A stretch of DNA of 34,835 bases from NCBI GenBank assembly GCA_903869595.1, contig CAIPZV010000027.1, forward strand, positions 1-34,835, read 5' to 3'. Source of the stretch: an uncultured beta proteobacterium. GTDB lineage: Bacteria; Pseudomonadota; Gammaproteobacteria; Burkholderiales; Burkholderiaceae_C. Made by a program: the position numbers and the translations under genes. Below are positions 15,376 to 23,682 of this stretch, piece after piece. Position 1 is the stretch's first letter. Each line of letters opens with the position of its first letter. The notes under the pieces were generated by a model. It saw only the letters and a list, made by a program, of their open reading frames with translations, made no database searches and was not told where the DNA came from.

Positions 15376-15759
15376 ATGATTGCTGCACTGCGTTTTTTTC
15401 TGATCTTTGCCTGTGTCAGCGCGGCGCTAACAATAGGCGTGAGCGCCATAGCCGCGCACACCCTCACGCTGTCAATGCAAGACGCACAAGCCTTGACCTG
15501 GGCGCTGGAATTGCAGCGTTTTCATGCGCTGGGTTTGCTGGTGTTGGTAGTGCTGGCGCGCCAGGCTATGGCCAATGCATGGACCATAGCAGCCGGTGCT
15601 TTGTTTGTTGCGGGCACGCTTCTCTCTTGCTTCAACATTGAGCTGCGCCTTTTGTACGGCATCGAGCAGTTGCGCCTCCTCGTGCCGTATGGCGGCATGG
15701 CGTTTATGGCAGGCTGGACAGCGCTAGCGGTAGGCGGCTGGCGCATGCAGAGCGATTAG
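15376..15759 (+). CDS. DUF423 family membrane protein (YgdD-like)
   Basis: This 127-residue, very hydrophobic protein has four predicted transmembrane helices (about 5-27, 49-65, 68-88, 98-121). The family pattern is visible: an early G-x-x-A-I-A-A-H stretch (residues 21-28), an L-x-x-x-Q-R-F-H-A-L-G-L-L block near 44-56, and a C-terminal P-Y-G-G-M-x-F-M-A-G-W segment. DUF423 proteins are inner-membrane proteins of unknown function. It has no clear operon partner; the deacetylase gene begins 23 bases downstream. Confidence 0.85.
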   Translation: MIAALRFFLIFACVSAALTIGVSAIAAHTLTLSMQDAQALTWALELQRFHALGLLVLVVLARQAMANAWTIAAGALFVAGTLLSCFNIELRLLYGIEQLRLLVPYGGMAFMAGWTALAVGGWRMQSD

Positions 15760-15782
15760 CCTATTGCGTTTGGCAGGGTTAG

Positions 15783-16715
15783 ATGCAAGCCTTTTATAGC
15801 GACCAGTTTGTGCTGCCCTTGCCCCAAGGGCACCGCTTCCCCATGGCTAAATATGCCATGTTGCGCGATGCACTGGTGGCGCATTTGCCGGGCATCCAAT
15901 TGCTGCAAGCGCCACGCGCTAGCGATGCCGAACTGCTGCGAGTGCATACCCCGGACTACGTACGCGGCATTGCCGATGGCAGTGTGGCCCCCGCCGTGAT
16001 GCGCGAGATCGGCTTTCCCTGGAGCGAGGCCATGGCCGAGCGAGCGCGCCGTTCAGTAGGCGCCACCGTAGCCGCTGCGCGCTCGGCCCTGCGCCAGGGC
16101 ATTGGCGCCAACCTGGCTGGTGGCACGCACCATGCGTATGCGGACAAGGGTGGCGGATTTTGTGTATTCAACGATGTAGCCGTAGCCGCGCGCGTGCTGC
16201 AAGCCCAGCAGCAACGCGAGGGGCGCGAACTGCAAGTAGCGGTGATCGACTTGGACGTTCACCAAGGCAATGGCACCGCGCGGATTTTTCAGGGGGACGC
16301 CAGCGTGTTCACTCTGTCTTTGCACGGCGAAAAGAATTTTCCTTTTCGTAAAGAAGCTGGCGACCTGGATGTGGGTCTGCCCGACGGCACCGTTGACGGA
16401 GACTACCTGGCCGCGCTGGATGCCGCGCTGCTGGAATTAGACCGGCGCTGCACGCCGCAACTGGTGTTTTTCCTGGCTGGGGCCGACCCCCATGAAGGCG
16501 ACCGCTTGGGCAGGTTGAAGCTAACTTTTGAAGGCATGCAAGCGCGCGACCAACGCGTGTTGGACTGGTGCTTGGCACGGCGCATTCCCCTGGTGCTCCT
16601 GATGGCGGGCGGGTACGGTGTGCAGATCGAAGCCACGGTGCAAGTGCAGTTAAACACTTACCGCCTGGCTTATGCGCACTGGGAGCGCTGGCAGAGCGCT
16701 CGGTTGCAGACTTAA
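15783..16715 (+). CDS. Histone-deacetylase superfamily protein (acetylpolyamine/acetoin-utilisation type deacetylase)
   Basis: The 310-residue protein shows the arginase/deacetylase fold motifs: a GGTHHA loop with tandem histidines H116/H117, GGGFCVFNDVAVAA, the metal-binding DLDVHQGNG (D158 and H160) and LAGADPHEGDRLGRL (D235), and a late MAGGYG. All residues needed for Zn-dependent amide hydrolysis are in place. Bacterial members deacetylate small amines, acetylated lysines or polyamines; the substrate cannot be told from sequence. The gene is convergent with the alcohol dehydrogenase gene, their stops being four bases apart, with no obvious terminator between them. Confidence 0.92.
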   Translation: MQAFYSDQFVLPLPQGHRFPMAKYAMLRDALVAHLPGIQLLQAPRASDAELLRVHTPDYVRGIADGSVAPAVMREIGFPWSEAMAERARRSVGATVAAARSALRQGIGANLAGGTHHAYADKGGGFCVFNDVAVAARVLQAQQQREGRELQVAVIDLDVHQGNGTARIFQGDASVFTLSLHGEKNFPFRKEAGDLDVGLPDGTVDGDYLAALDAALLELDRRCTPQLVFFLAGADPHEGDRLGRLKLTFEGMQARDQRVLDWCLARRIPLVLLMAGGYGVQIEATVQVQLNTYRLAYAHWERWQSARLQT

Positions 16716-16719
16716 GCCT

Positions 16720-17766
16720 TTAAACCAAGCTGGCCATGTCGATGACAAAGCGATACTTCACATCGTTTTTTTGCATGCGTTCATAGGCCAGGTTTATGTC
16801 AGTGGGCTTGATCAGCTCAATGTCCGAGACGATGCCGTGGGCGGCGCAAAAGTGCAGCATTTCCTGGGTTTCCTGGATGCCCCCCACCAGCGAGCCAGCG
16901 ATGTTGCGGCGCCCCAGAATCATCGGGCGGGTGTTTAATGGAGCGTTGGGACCGATAGCGCCCACGATACACATGGTGCCATCGACTTTGAGCAAGCTCA
17001 TATAGGCATTGAAATCATGCGACACCGGGATGGTGTTGAGCAAAAAGTCAAACTGGTTGGCCATGGCTAACATGGCTTCTTGGTCCGTAGAAATCAAGAC
17101 TTCATTGGCGCCCAGACGCATGGCATCGGCCGCTTTGCCCGGCGAGGTGGTGATCATCACCGTCTTGGCGCCCATGGCATGCGCCAGTTTGATGCCCATA
17201 TGGCCCAAGCCACCCAGACCGATCACGCCCACCGTCATGCCCGGCCCAATGCCCCAATGGCGCAACGGCGAATAGGTGGTGATACCAGCGCATAGCAAAG
17301 GCGCTGCAGCAGCCGGGTCTAGTCCATCAGGCAGAGACAAAACAAAGTGCTCACCTACCACAATGCTTTTCGAATAGCCGCCCTGGGTATAGCCGCCGGG
17401 GTCTGCGCTGGGGCTGCCGTAGGTCAGGGTGTAGCCATTCAGGCAATACTGTTCCATGTGGTCCGCGCACGATGAACAGGTACCGCAGGAGCCGACAAAG
17501 CAACCCACCGCTACTGCCTGACCCGGCGCAAAGCGCGTCACCTGCGCACCCACCGCACGTACCCGCCCGACAATTTCATGGCCCGGAACAACGGGGTACA
17601 CGCTGCGGCCCCAATCATTTTTGGCCACATGTAAATCGGTATGGCAGATTCCGCAAAAGTCAATATCAATCTGGACATCTTGCGGGCCGACCGCACGGCG
17701 CGCTATGACTAAGGGCACCAGTGGCGTAGTGGCGCTATGGGCTGCAATGCTGGGCGTAGTAAGCAT
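16720..17766 (-). CDS. Zinc-dependent NAD(P)-alcohol dehydrogenase (cinnamyl-alcohol-dehydrogenase/YahK type)
   Basis: The 348-residue product is a medium-chain dehydrogenase. Catalytic zinc ligands are in CGICHTDLH and the later GHE, and the structural zinc site is the C-G-x-C-x-x-C-x7-C cluster in SCGTCSSCADHMEQYC. The nucleotide fold is GVIGLGGLGHMGIKLAHAMGA. The best matches by motif are broad-range aldehyde reductases of the YahK/CAD group. The start chosen is ATG 17766 because GAAGGA lies 6 bases upstream. Two other in-frame ATGs (17787, 17772) are badly spaced from it. It is a single-gene unit next to a DUF218 gene on the same strand. Confidence 0.9.
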   Translation of the reverse strand: MLTTPSIAAHSATTPLVPLVIARRAVGPQDVQIDIDFCGICHTDLHVAKNDWGRSVYPVVPGHEIVGRVRAVGAQVTRFAPGQAVAVGCFVGSCGTCSSCADHMEQYCLNGYTLTYGSPSADPGGYTQGGYSKSIVVGEHFVLSLPDGLDPAAAAPLLCAGITTYSPLRHWGIGPGMTVGVIGLGGLGHMGIKLAHAMGAKTVMITTSPGKAADAMRLGANEVLISTDQEAMLAMANQFDFLLNTIPVSHDFNAYMSLLKVDGTMCIVGAIGPNAPLNTRPMILGRRNIAGSLVGGIQETQEMLHFCAAHGIVSDIELIKPTDINLAYERMQKNDVKYRFVIDMASLV

Positions 17767-17856
17767 GGGCATTCCTTCAATACACATTTGTATGTAAAGC
17801 AGGTAATGTAGCGGCAGAACGCCCGCAGGAAAGGTCAGTTTGGCATTTGCCTGCCT

Positions 17857-18660
17857 TCAATTGTCCAAAGGCGCTGGAAACAAGTGGTCAATGCGGCCCG
17901 TCAGGTAGTAGACCCACAGGCCCACATATTCATGAACTGCAGACTCGATATTGCCAAGCGCCGTGCCCGCGGTGCGCGGCACATACCACTGTCCACCTTT
18001 TCCGGTGGACTTAAAGGCCACGGGGTAGGCAATCACCTCAAACCCTGCTTTACGAAACAGCCCCATAGCGCGTGGCATGTGCGCGGCTGAGGTGACCAAC
18101 AGCCACTTCTCGCCCGCTTTGGGGTGTACCAAGTCGCGGGTGAAGATGGCGTTTTCGTGCGTGTTGCGCGAAGCTTCCTCGTACAAAACCTGCGCGCTAT
18201 CGCCCATCGCATCGTGCCAAAAGTGGCGCACTTTCTCGCTTTCCTTCAATGGCCCGGGGTTCAGTGATCCGCTACCGCCCGTAAATACCAGACGCGCATG
18301 CGGGTAAACCGCACGCAAGCTGACCGGGGCCATCAAGCGCTCCGCTTCGGCGTTGATGCTGAGATGGCCCCGCCCCGCACTGACCACCTCGTCGACCGCG
18401 CCACCTAAAACAATAATCCCATCGACTTGTTCTGGAAGCTTGGTAGGTGCAGCAAAGCGGGTTTCCAGAGGCACTAACAATTCATTTCCGATGGGGAAAA
18501 TCAGCATGGATAACAAAATACCCAATAAAAGCTGAATTACCCGGAAAGACCAGCTGCGTCGGGTAACTTGCCGCCAAAATGTCAGCGCAAAACACAGCCC
18601 CACCAGCATGTGCACCGGCGAAACCAAAAAACCAGCTATTTTGGAAATTTCAAAAAACAA
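17857..18660 (-). CDS. DUF218/YdcF-family membrane protein (ElyC/SanA type)
   Basis: The 267-residue protein has two N-terminal transmembrane helices (about 7-29 and 41-60) and then a DUF218 domain: GIIVLGGAVDE, an AEAERL helix, LVFTGGSG, the E-E-x-S-x-N-T-x-E-N signature (EEASRNTHEN), and LLVTSAAHMPRAMGLFRKAGF. The architecture is that of ElyC, a factor for envelope/peptidoglycan precursor homeostasis in enterobacteria. That role is only inferred here. The domain should face the periplasm. Confidence 0.88.
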   Translation of the reverse strand: MFFEISKIAGFLVSPVHMLVGLCFALTFWRQVTRRSWSFRVIQLLLGILLSMLIFPIGNELLVPLETRFAAPTKLPEQVDGIIVLGGAVDEVVSAGRGHLSINAEAERLMAPVSLRAVYPHARLVFTGGSGSLNPGPLKESEKVRHFWHDAMGDSAQVLYEEASRNTHENAIFTRDLVHPKAGEKWLLVTSAAHMPRAMGLFRKAGFEVIAYPVAFKSTGKGGQWYVPRTAGTALGNIESAVHEYVGLWVYYLTGRIDHLFPAPLDN

Positions 18661-18747
18661 AATCGGCTCCCTTCCTTATTGATTAGACGTGCAGCCGTGT
18701 AAACTGCCTGCAATGAAAATTACCCCTTAAAAATCGACAAATTCCCC

Positions 18748-19377
18748 ATGAAAAAGTCACTTGTCGCCGCTTTTTTAAGCCTGTTAGCTGCCCAATCGAG
18801 TTTCGCAATCGATAACGACACACTGAAATCCACCGTCGTAGCAGCCGGTATTCTGACTAACTCTTTCGCTATTTTTAATAGAAACTCGTTCGAGTGTAAA
18901 AATAGTAATAAATTCGGTTACCAAGCAGCCCAGGACGAGGAGCTTTCCTCGCATTCGCTCAATTTCTCGCCTATGGATTGCAAACTTGGGGCGGTCACTA
19001 TGTTGCCCCAGTCCATGACGTTTGAGGTACTGCCCACGGTTTTAGGTTCGGTCTGGAATGCGGATTCGGGGCCCTATTCGAAGCAGGCGTTTTCGCTAGC
19101 CCTGATTCCCATGGGGCGCTACGGTTTGCAGTTCGGCTCAGCTATCGTGGATTTCAGCGTCGGCCTGGGGCCCACCTTGGTGAGTGAAACCGATATCGGC
19201 ACCCGCCAAAAGTCCACCAATTTCCAATTTACCGACGAAATGGGCATCGGTATTTCCGACCTGAACCAGCGCGCGCGCCTGGCCTTTACTTACCGCCACG
19301 TGAGCAACGCCGATATCAAGTTGCCCAATAACGGTGTGAATTTCCTAGGCCTGGGGCTGACGCTGAAAGTCGATTAA
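18748..19377 (+). CDS. PagL-like outer-membrane protein (lipid A 3-O-deacylase family), possibly inactive
   Basis: The 209-residue protein has a cleavable signal (cut likely after SSFA, residue 20) and alternating beta strands ending in a terminal LGLTLKVD strand, typical of an outer-membrane barrel. The C-terminal YRHVSNADIKLPNNGVNF segment matches the PagL active-site region: H184 and S186 correspond to the catalytic His and Ser. The acidic third residue, expected about 11-12 positions later, is not there (V197, N198). The enzyme may therefore be inactive or use another acid. It is a monocistronic gene with its own leader; TTGATT/TAAACT at 18679/18700 is a poorly spaced promoter candidate. 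Confidence 0.75.
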   Translation: MKKSLVAAFLSLLAAQSSFAIDNDTLKSTVVAAGILTNSFAIFNRNSFECKNSNKFGYQAAQDEELSSHSLNFSPMDCKLGAVTMLPQSMTFEVLPTVLGSVWNADSGPYSKQAFSLALIPMGRYGLQFGSAIVDFSVGLGPTLVSETDIGTRQKSTNFQFTDEMGIGISDLNQRARLAFTYRHVSNADIKLPNNGVNFLGLGLTLKVD

Positions 19378-19514
19378 TTAGCTCGCCGCGCAATGCGGCC
19401 CTGGTCAAATTAGAGGCTAGAAAGCGGGGGAAATCCCCATAGTCTGCATCCTGCCCGAAGGCTATAGTTGCCCGAATTGCTTGCAACTTAACCGCTTTTG
19501 GAAGGACTTCCTCT

Positions 19515-21155
19515 ATGCCCGCCGCCCGCCCCATCCGCAGCACCATGATGCCGGTGCCCCTGTCGCTGAACCACTTGCTGGACCGCGCCGGGCATCTATT
19601 TTCCGTCAACGAGATCGTCTCGCGTCTGCCCGACAAGTCGCTGCGTCGCCATAGCTATGGCGCTTTTTACGCCCGCACCCGCAAGCTGGGCCAAGCCCTG
19701 CTGGACTTGGGCTTGCAGCCGGGCGACCGGGTGGCCACGCTCAGTTGGAACCACCATGCGCATCTGGAATGCTATTTCGGCATACCCGCCGCAGGCGGCG
19801 TGATGCACACCCTGAATTTGCGCCTGGCACCGGACGAAATCGCATGGATCGCCAATGACGCAAAAGACCGCTTTCTGGTGGTGGACGATGTGCTGCTGCC
19901 TTTGCTGGCGCAGTTTCAGGGCCAATGTGCGTTTGAAAAAATCATCGTGTTTCCGTTTTCGGGTGCGCAGGTGGCCGCGCCTTTTTTAGACTACGAAGCC
20001 CTGCTGGCGCAGGCCGATGGCGATAAGTTTCAGTACGTGGCGCACCATGAAGACGACGCGGTGTCCATGTGCTACACCTCGGGCACCACGGGCAAACCCA
20101 AGGGCGTGGTCTATTCGCACCGCTCTACGATTCTGCATACCCTGGTGGGCTGCACGGCCGACATTTGGGCTTTGCGCAGCAGCGATGTGGTGTTCCCGGT
20201 CACGCCCATGTTCCACGCCAATAGCTGGGGCATGCCCTATGGCGCGGTCATGACCGGTTGCAAACTGGTCTTCCCCGGCCCGCATTTGCACCCGGACGAT
20301 TTGCTGGACTTCATGCAACTAGAACCTCCCACGCTATCGCTGGGCGTGCCCACTATTTGGATGAGCCTGATTCAAACCTACGAGGCCTCGCTGGTCACGC
20401 AGCCGGGCCGTTGGAAACTGCCTGCCGGTATGCGCAGCCTGGTCGGCGGCGCAGCCGTGCCCGAGGCACTGATACGCGCTTTTGACAAGCACGGCATCTG
20501 GATTCAACAAGGCTGGGGCATGACCGAGACCTCGCCGCTGGCAACCGTGTCCTACACCAAGTCCGAGTTCATCCACGCCGACGCCGACGAACGCTACCGC
20601 CGCGCCGCCATGGCTGGCGTACCAGTGCCGCTGGTGGACATCCGCATGCGCGGCGACGATGGCACAGACGCGCCCTGGGACGGCCAGGCCGTGGGCGAGA
20701 TACAAGTGCGCGGCCCCTTTATCACCGGCAGTTACCACGAGGTGCCCGTCAGCGAAGACAAGTTTTCTGCCGACGGCTGGCTGCGCACCGGCGACGTGGC
20801 ATCGATGGACGCGCACGGTTTTGTGCGCATCACCGACCGCACCAAAGACCTGATCAAATCCGGCGGCGAATGGATTAGCTCGGTCGATCTGGAAAACACG
20901 CTCATGGGGCATGCCGATGTGGCCGAGGCAGCGGTGATTGCCATCCCAGACCCGAAGTGGAGCGAGCGCCCCTTGGCTTGCGTGGTAGCCAAACCGGGCA
21001 AGACGCTGGACTTTGCGGCGCTCAACGCGCATTTGCTGGCCAACGGCTTTGCCAAATGGCAATTGCCCGAGCGCTACGAAGGCATTGCCGCTGTGCCGCG
21101 CACCTCCACCGGCAAGTTTTACAAGCTGAAACTGCGTGAGATGTTTCCGGCTTGA
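19515..21155 (+). CDS. Fatty-acyl-CoA synthetase (AMP-forming, AlkK-like)
   Basis: The 546-residue protein is an ANL-superfamily adenylating enzyme. The P-loop CYTSGTTGKPKGVVYSHRS lies near residues 194-212, then the substrate tunnel segment PMFHANSWGMPYGA, the A5 motif GWGMTETSPL, a WLRTGDVASMDAHGFVRITDRTKDLIKSGGEWIS hinge block (TGD and the catalytic-hinge K/GE motifs) and the C-terminal acyl-transfer lysine in STGKFYK. It activates a medium- to long-chain acid to its CoA thioester. GGAAGG (19499-19504) supports ATG 19515; a second ATG at 19545 is an alternative. The gene is convergent with the Anbu operon. Confidence 0.93.
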   Translation: MPAARPIRSTMMPVPLSLNHLLDRAGHLFSVNEIVSRLPDKSLRRHSYGAFYARTRKLGQALLDLGLQPGDRVATLSWNHHAHLECYFGIPAAGGVMHTLNLRLAPDEIAWIANDAKDRFLVVDDVLLPLLAQFQGQCAFEKIIVFPFSGAQVAAPFLDYEALLAQADGDKFQYVAHHEDDAVSMCYTSGTTGKPKGVVYSHRSTILHTLVGCTADIWALRSSDVVFPVTPMFHANSWGMPYGAVMTGCKLVFPGPHLHPDDLLDFMQLEPPTLSLGVPTIWMSLIQTYEASLVTQPGRWKLPAGMRSLVGGAAVPEALIRAFDKHGIWIQQGWGMTETSPLATVSYTKSEFIHADADERYRRAAMAGVPVPLVDIRMRGDDGTDAPWDGQAVGEIQVRGPFITGSYHEVPVSEDKFSADGWLRTGDVASMDAHGFVRITDRTKDLIKSGGEWISSVDLENTLMGHADVAEAAVIAIPDPKWSERPLACVVAKPGKTLDFAALNAHLLANGFAKWQLPERYEGIAAVPRTSTGKFYKLKLREMFPA

Positions 21156-21189
21156 CAGAGGCGAACTTGATGCGACGAAGGCGCTGGGT

Positions 21190-21921
21190 CTATTTCAGCC
21201 ACTGCGGATCGGGCAATTGCCCGAACACCTGGCGCAGGCCTTGGCTCCAGCTGGAGCGCAAATCTCTGAAGTAGCTGTCTTCGGCGTCTATGCGGTGCCG
21301 CTTGGTGACGCGCAAGTCATCGGTTTTGACCATGGCGACGTCTATGGGAAGACCGACGGATAAATTACTTTTAATTGTCGAATCAAACGACACCAACGCG
21401 CATTTGATGGCCTGCGACATGCTGATGCCGGGCTGAATGACGCGATCCAAAATCGGTTTGCCGTATTTGCTCTCGCCGATCTGGAAAAACGGCGTGTCGG
21501 CTGTTGACTCGATGAAATTGCCTTGCGGATACACCATGAACAAACGCGGCGCTTCGCCTTTGACCTGGCCGCCGACCAGAAACGTGGCGGTGAAATCCAC
21601 ATCGCTTTGCTCGGGCGCTTCGTTCATGGTGGTGTGTATGGTTTTGCGCAATTCGCGGCCTACCAGTTCGGCCACGGTGAACATGGACGCATGCGAAGTT
21701 AAAGGTTTTTCAGCGTCTATGGCGTGCTGTTTGATGCGGCTGATCACCTGTTGCGTGGTGGCCAGATTGCCGCTGTTGAGCATGACGATGACGCCTTGGC
21801 CCGGCGTTTCAACCACCGTCATTTTGCAAAACGTAGACACATGGTCCACACCCGCGTTGGTGCGCGAGTCCGAGGCGAACACCAGTCCTTCGTCGAGCAC
21901 CATGCCAACACAGTAAGTCAT
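21190..21921 (-). CDS. anbu: Anbu (bacterial proteasome homologue, Ntn-hydrolase)
   Basis: The 243-residue protein matches the Anbu/BPH peptidase-like family. After removal of Met1, Thr is the N-terminal nucleophile (TYCVGMVLDEGLVFASDSRTNAG), with Asp17 and Lys32 in the positions of the proteasome catalytic triad. The S-D-S-R-T-N block and the L-N-S-G-N-L-A-T-T segment are family-typical. Anbu proteins assemble into open helical or ring complexes; peptidase activity has been hard to show and the natural substrate is unknown. It is the last gene of the four-gene operon, starting 10 bases after the transglutaminase-like gene. Confidence 0.95.
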   Translation of the reverse strand: MTYCVGMVLDEGLVFASDSRTNAGVDHVSTFCKMTVVETPGQGVIVMLNSGNLATTQQVISRIKQHAIDAEKPLTSHASMFTVAELVGRELRKTIHTTMNEAPEQSDVDFTATFLVGGQVKGEAPRLFMVYPQGNFIESTADTPFFQIGESKYGKPILDRVIQPGISMSQAIKCALVSFDSTIKSNLSVGLPIDVAMVKTDDLRVTKRHRIDAEDSYFRDLRSSWSQGLRQVFGQLPDPQWLK

Positions 21922-21931
21922 GCCTTGCGCC

Positions 21932-22735
21932 TTATTGCTGTTCGTAGATGCTGGATTCTACTTTTGCATAGCTGTGCATGGTTTCATTGCCGCCGCCTAT
22001 GCGCATGCCGCGCACCGGGCTGGCGTCTTCGTAGTCCAGGCCGTGCGCCAATCGTATGTGGCCACTGTCGGCGTCGCTGGAGTTGCTGACGTCATAACCT
22101 ATCCAGCGCCCGCCCACCCAGGCCTCGGCCCAGGCGTGGCTGGCGACTTGCTCGTTTTGCGCCGAATGCAAATAGCCGCTGACGTAGCGAGACGGTACAC
22201 CCAGAAAACGGGCGCAGGCCAGAAACACATGCGTGTGGTCTTGGCATACGCCTTTGCCTTTGGCGAAGGATTGCGCCGCCGAATCACCCACGTGTGTGAT
22301 GCCTGTTTCATATGGCATGCGTTCCAGCAAAGCCAGCATCACATCGTGCAAAGCCATGTAAGGGCGCGACTTGACCGTGGCGCGAAACGGTTCGATAAAG
22401 CTTTGCATAGACGCATCCACACGGGTCAAGGTGGTGGCGCGCAAATACACGGCGTGCGGCACCGGGCCCTCAGGCTCGCCCTGGTCTGACGCTATCAAGT
22501 CCACGCTGCCGCGAGCGCGCAACACAATGTCTTGGCTGGCGTTTTCCAGCACCAGGCAATGGCAGAGGTTGCCGTAAGCGTCTGTCCATTGAGTGGCTTT
22601 GCCGGGCAAGTCCAGTTGCCAGTGCAACACGTTTTGCCTTTGGGTTTTGGCCGGGGTCATGCGCAGCATTTGTATGCTGCGGCGCACCGGTTGTTCGTAG
22701 CGGTAACTGGTTTCGTGAAATACCTGTAGATTCAT
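21932..22735 (-). CDS. Transglutaminase-like cysteine protease of the Anbu operon
   Basis: The 267-residue product has an N-terminal beta region (H-E-T-S-Y-R-Y, a standard start of this family) and a transglutaminase core with the triad C in GKGVCQDHTHVFLACAR, H in ASHAWAEAWV and D in WIGYDVSNS. Family members act as peptide or isopeptide hydrolases/ligases. ATG 22735 overlaps the stop of the upstream alpha-E gene as ATGA and gives the normal family start. Longer in-frame extensions run through the alpha-E gene. Together with the ATP-grasp and alpha-E partners it is thought to form a peptide-synthesis or tagging system (inference from the literature on ATP-grasp neighbourhoods). Confidence 0.94.
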   Translation of the reverse strand: MNLQVFHETSYRYEQPVRRSIQMLRMTPAKTQRQNVLHWQLDLPGKATQWTDAYGNLCHCLVLENASQDIVLRARGSVDLIASDQGEPEGPVPHAVYLRATTLTRVDASMQSFIEPFRATVKSRPYMALHDVMLALLERMPYETGITHVGDSAAQSFAKGKGVCQDHTHVFLACARFLGVPSRYVSGYLHSAQNEQVASHAWAEAWVGGRWIGYDVSNSSDADSGHIRLAHGLDYEDASPVRGMRIGGGNETMHSYAKVESSIYEQQ

Positions 22736-23682
22736 GCGATGGACTCCAGGTAATCGGTTTGCACCGCTTCGGCCAGCGCGATGTTTTCTTTGACAAACAG
22801 TTCCAGGTAATTTTCCAGACCGCTGTCGTAGACCTCGCTCAAGCTGCCAAATTTCAAATTGGTCAACAAGTTGGCGCAACGCTTGCGCGCCTCACGCCCG
22901 GTTTGCTGCGGCAACTGGTTCAGTATGTAAGCGGTTTCGTCCAAACAAAAATGCAGCGAACGCGGCACGCGAGAGTTGAAGATCAGCAACTCGGATACGC
23001 GGTCTGCGTCTATGGCATCGCGGTAGGTGTCGCGGTAAGCCTCCAGCGCACTCACCGAGCGCAACACCGCGCCCAAGCGGTAATAGTCGTCCACCAAATC
23101 GTTGCTTTCGGCTTGTTCCACTTGGGTTTTCACGCTCAGTATGCGCGCCGTGTTGTCGGCGCGTTCCAGGTAAGTACCCAAGCGGATGAAATGGTAAGGC
23201 TGGTCGCGTTGAATCGTGGCAAAGGTCACGCCCCGGAACAAATGCGAGCGCTGCTTGATCCATTCAAACAGCGACGAGTCTACCGGGTGGTCCGGGCCTT
23301 TGATTTTCTTTTTGCGCGCCAGCAACTCCAGCCAGGTGTCGTTGATGCATTCCCACATTTCCACCGTCATGGCACCACGCACCGAGCGCGCGTTTTCACG
23401 GCATGACTGTATGCAATTAAAAATCGATGAAGGGTGGTCCGGGTCCCATGCCAGAAACTGCGCCACCTGGTCTGAGCGCATGGGTCTGCCGGTTGCTTGG
23501 AATGCAGCCAGCGTGTCGGTGATGACCAGCGGTTCGCTCACCGTGTCCGGCGCGGCGCGGCTGTTGTCAGAGCTGGAGAGCAAGGCGAATGATTGACCCA
23601 CTTCCAAAATACGCGCCATGTTTTCGGCGCGCTCCAAATAGCGCGACAGCCAATACAGTTGAGCAGCTACACGTGACAGCAT
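22732..23682 (-). CDS. Alpha-E domain protein of the Anbu operon
   Basis: The 316-residue all-helical protein begins MLSRVAAQLYWLSRYLERAENMARILEV, the diagnostic N terminus of the alpha-E family, and contains the internal repeat of that motif (LGTYLERADNTARILSV, near 180). Alpha-E proteins almost always accompany circularly permuted ATP-grasp and transglutaminase-like proteins, but their biochemical role is unknown. ATG 23682 overlaps the ATP-grasp stop (TGATG), consistent with translational coupling. A longer in-frame opening upstream lies inside the ATP-grasp gene. Confidence 0.94.
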   Translation of the reverse strand: MLSRVAAQLYWLSRYLERAENMARILEVGQSFALLSSSDNSRAAPDTVSEPLVITDTLAAFQATGRPMRSDQVAQFLAWDPDHPSSIFNCIQSCRENARSVRGAMTVEMWECINDTWLELLARKKKIKGPDHPVDSSLFEWIKQRSHLFRGVTFATIQRDQPYHFIRLGTYLERADNTARILSVKTQVEQAESNDLVDDYYRLGAVLRSVSALEAYRDTYRDAIDADRVSELLIFNSRVPRSLHFCLDETAYILNQLPQQTGREARKRCANLLTNLKFGSLSEVYDSGLENYLELFVKENIALAEAVQTDYLESIA

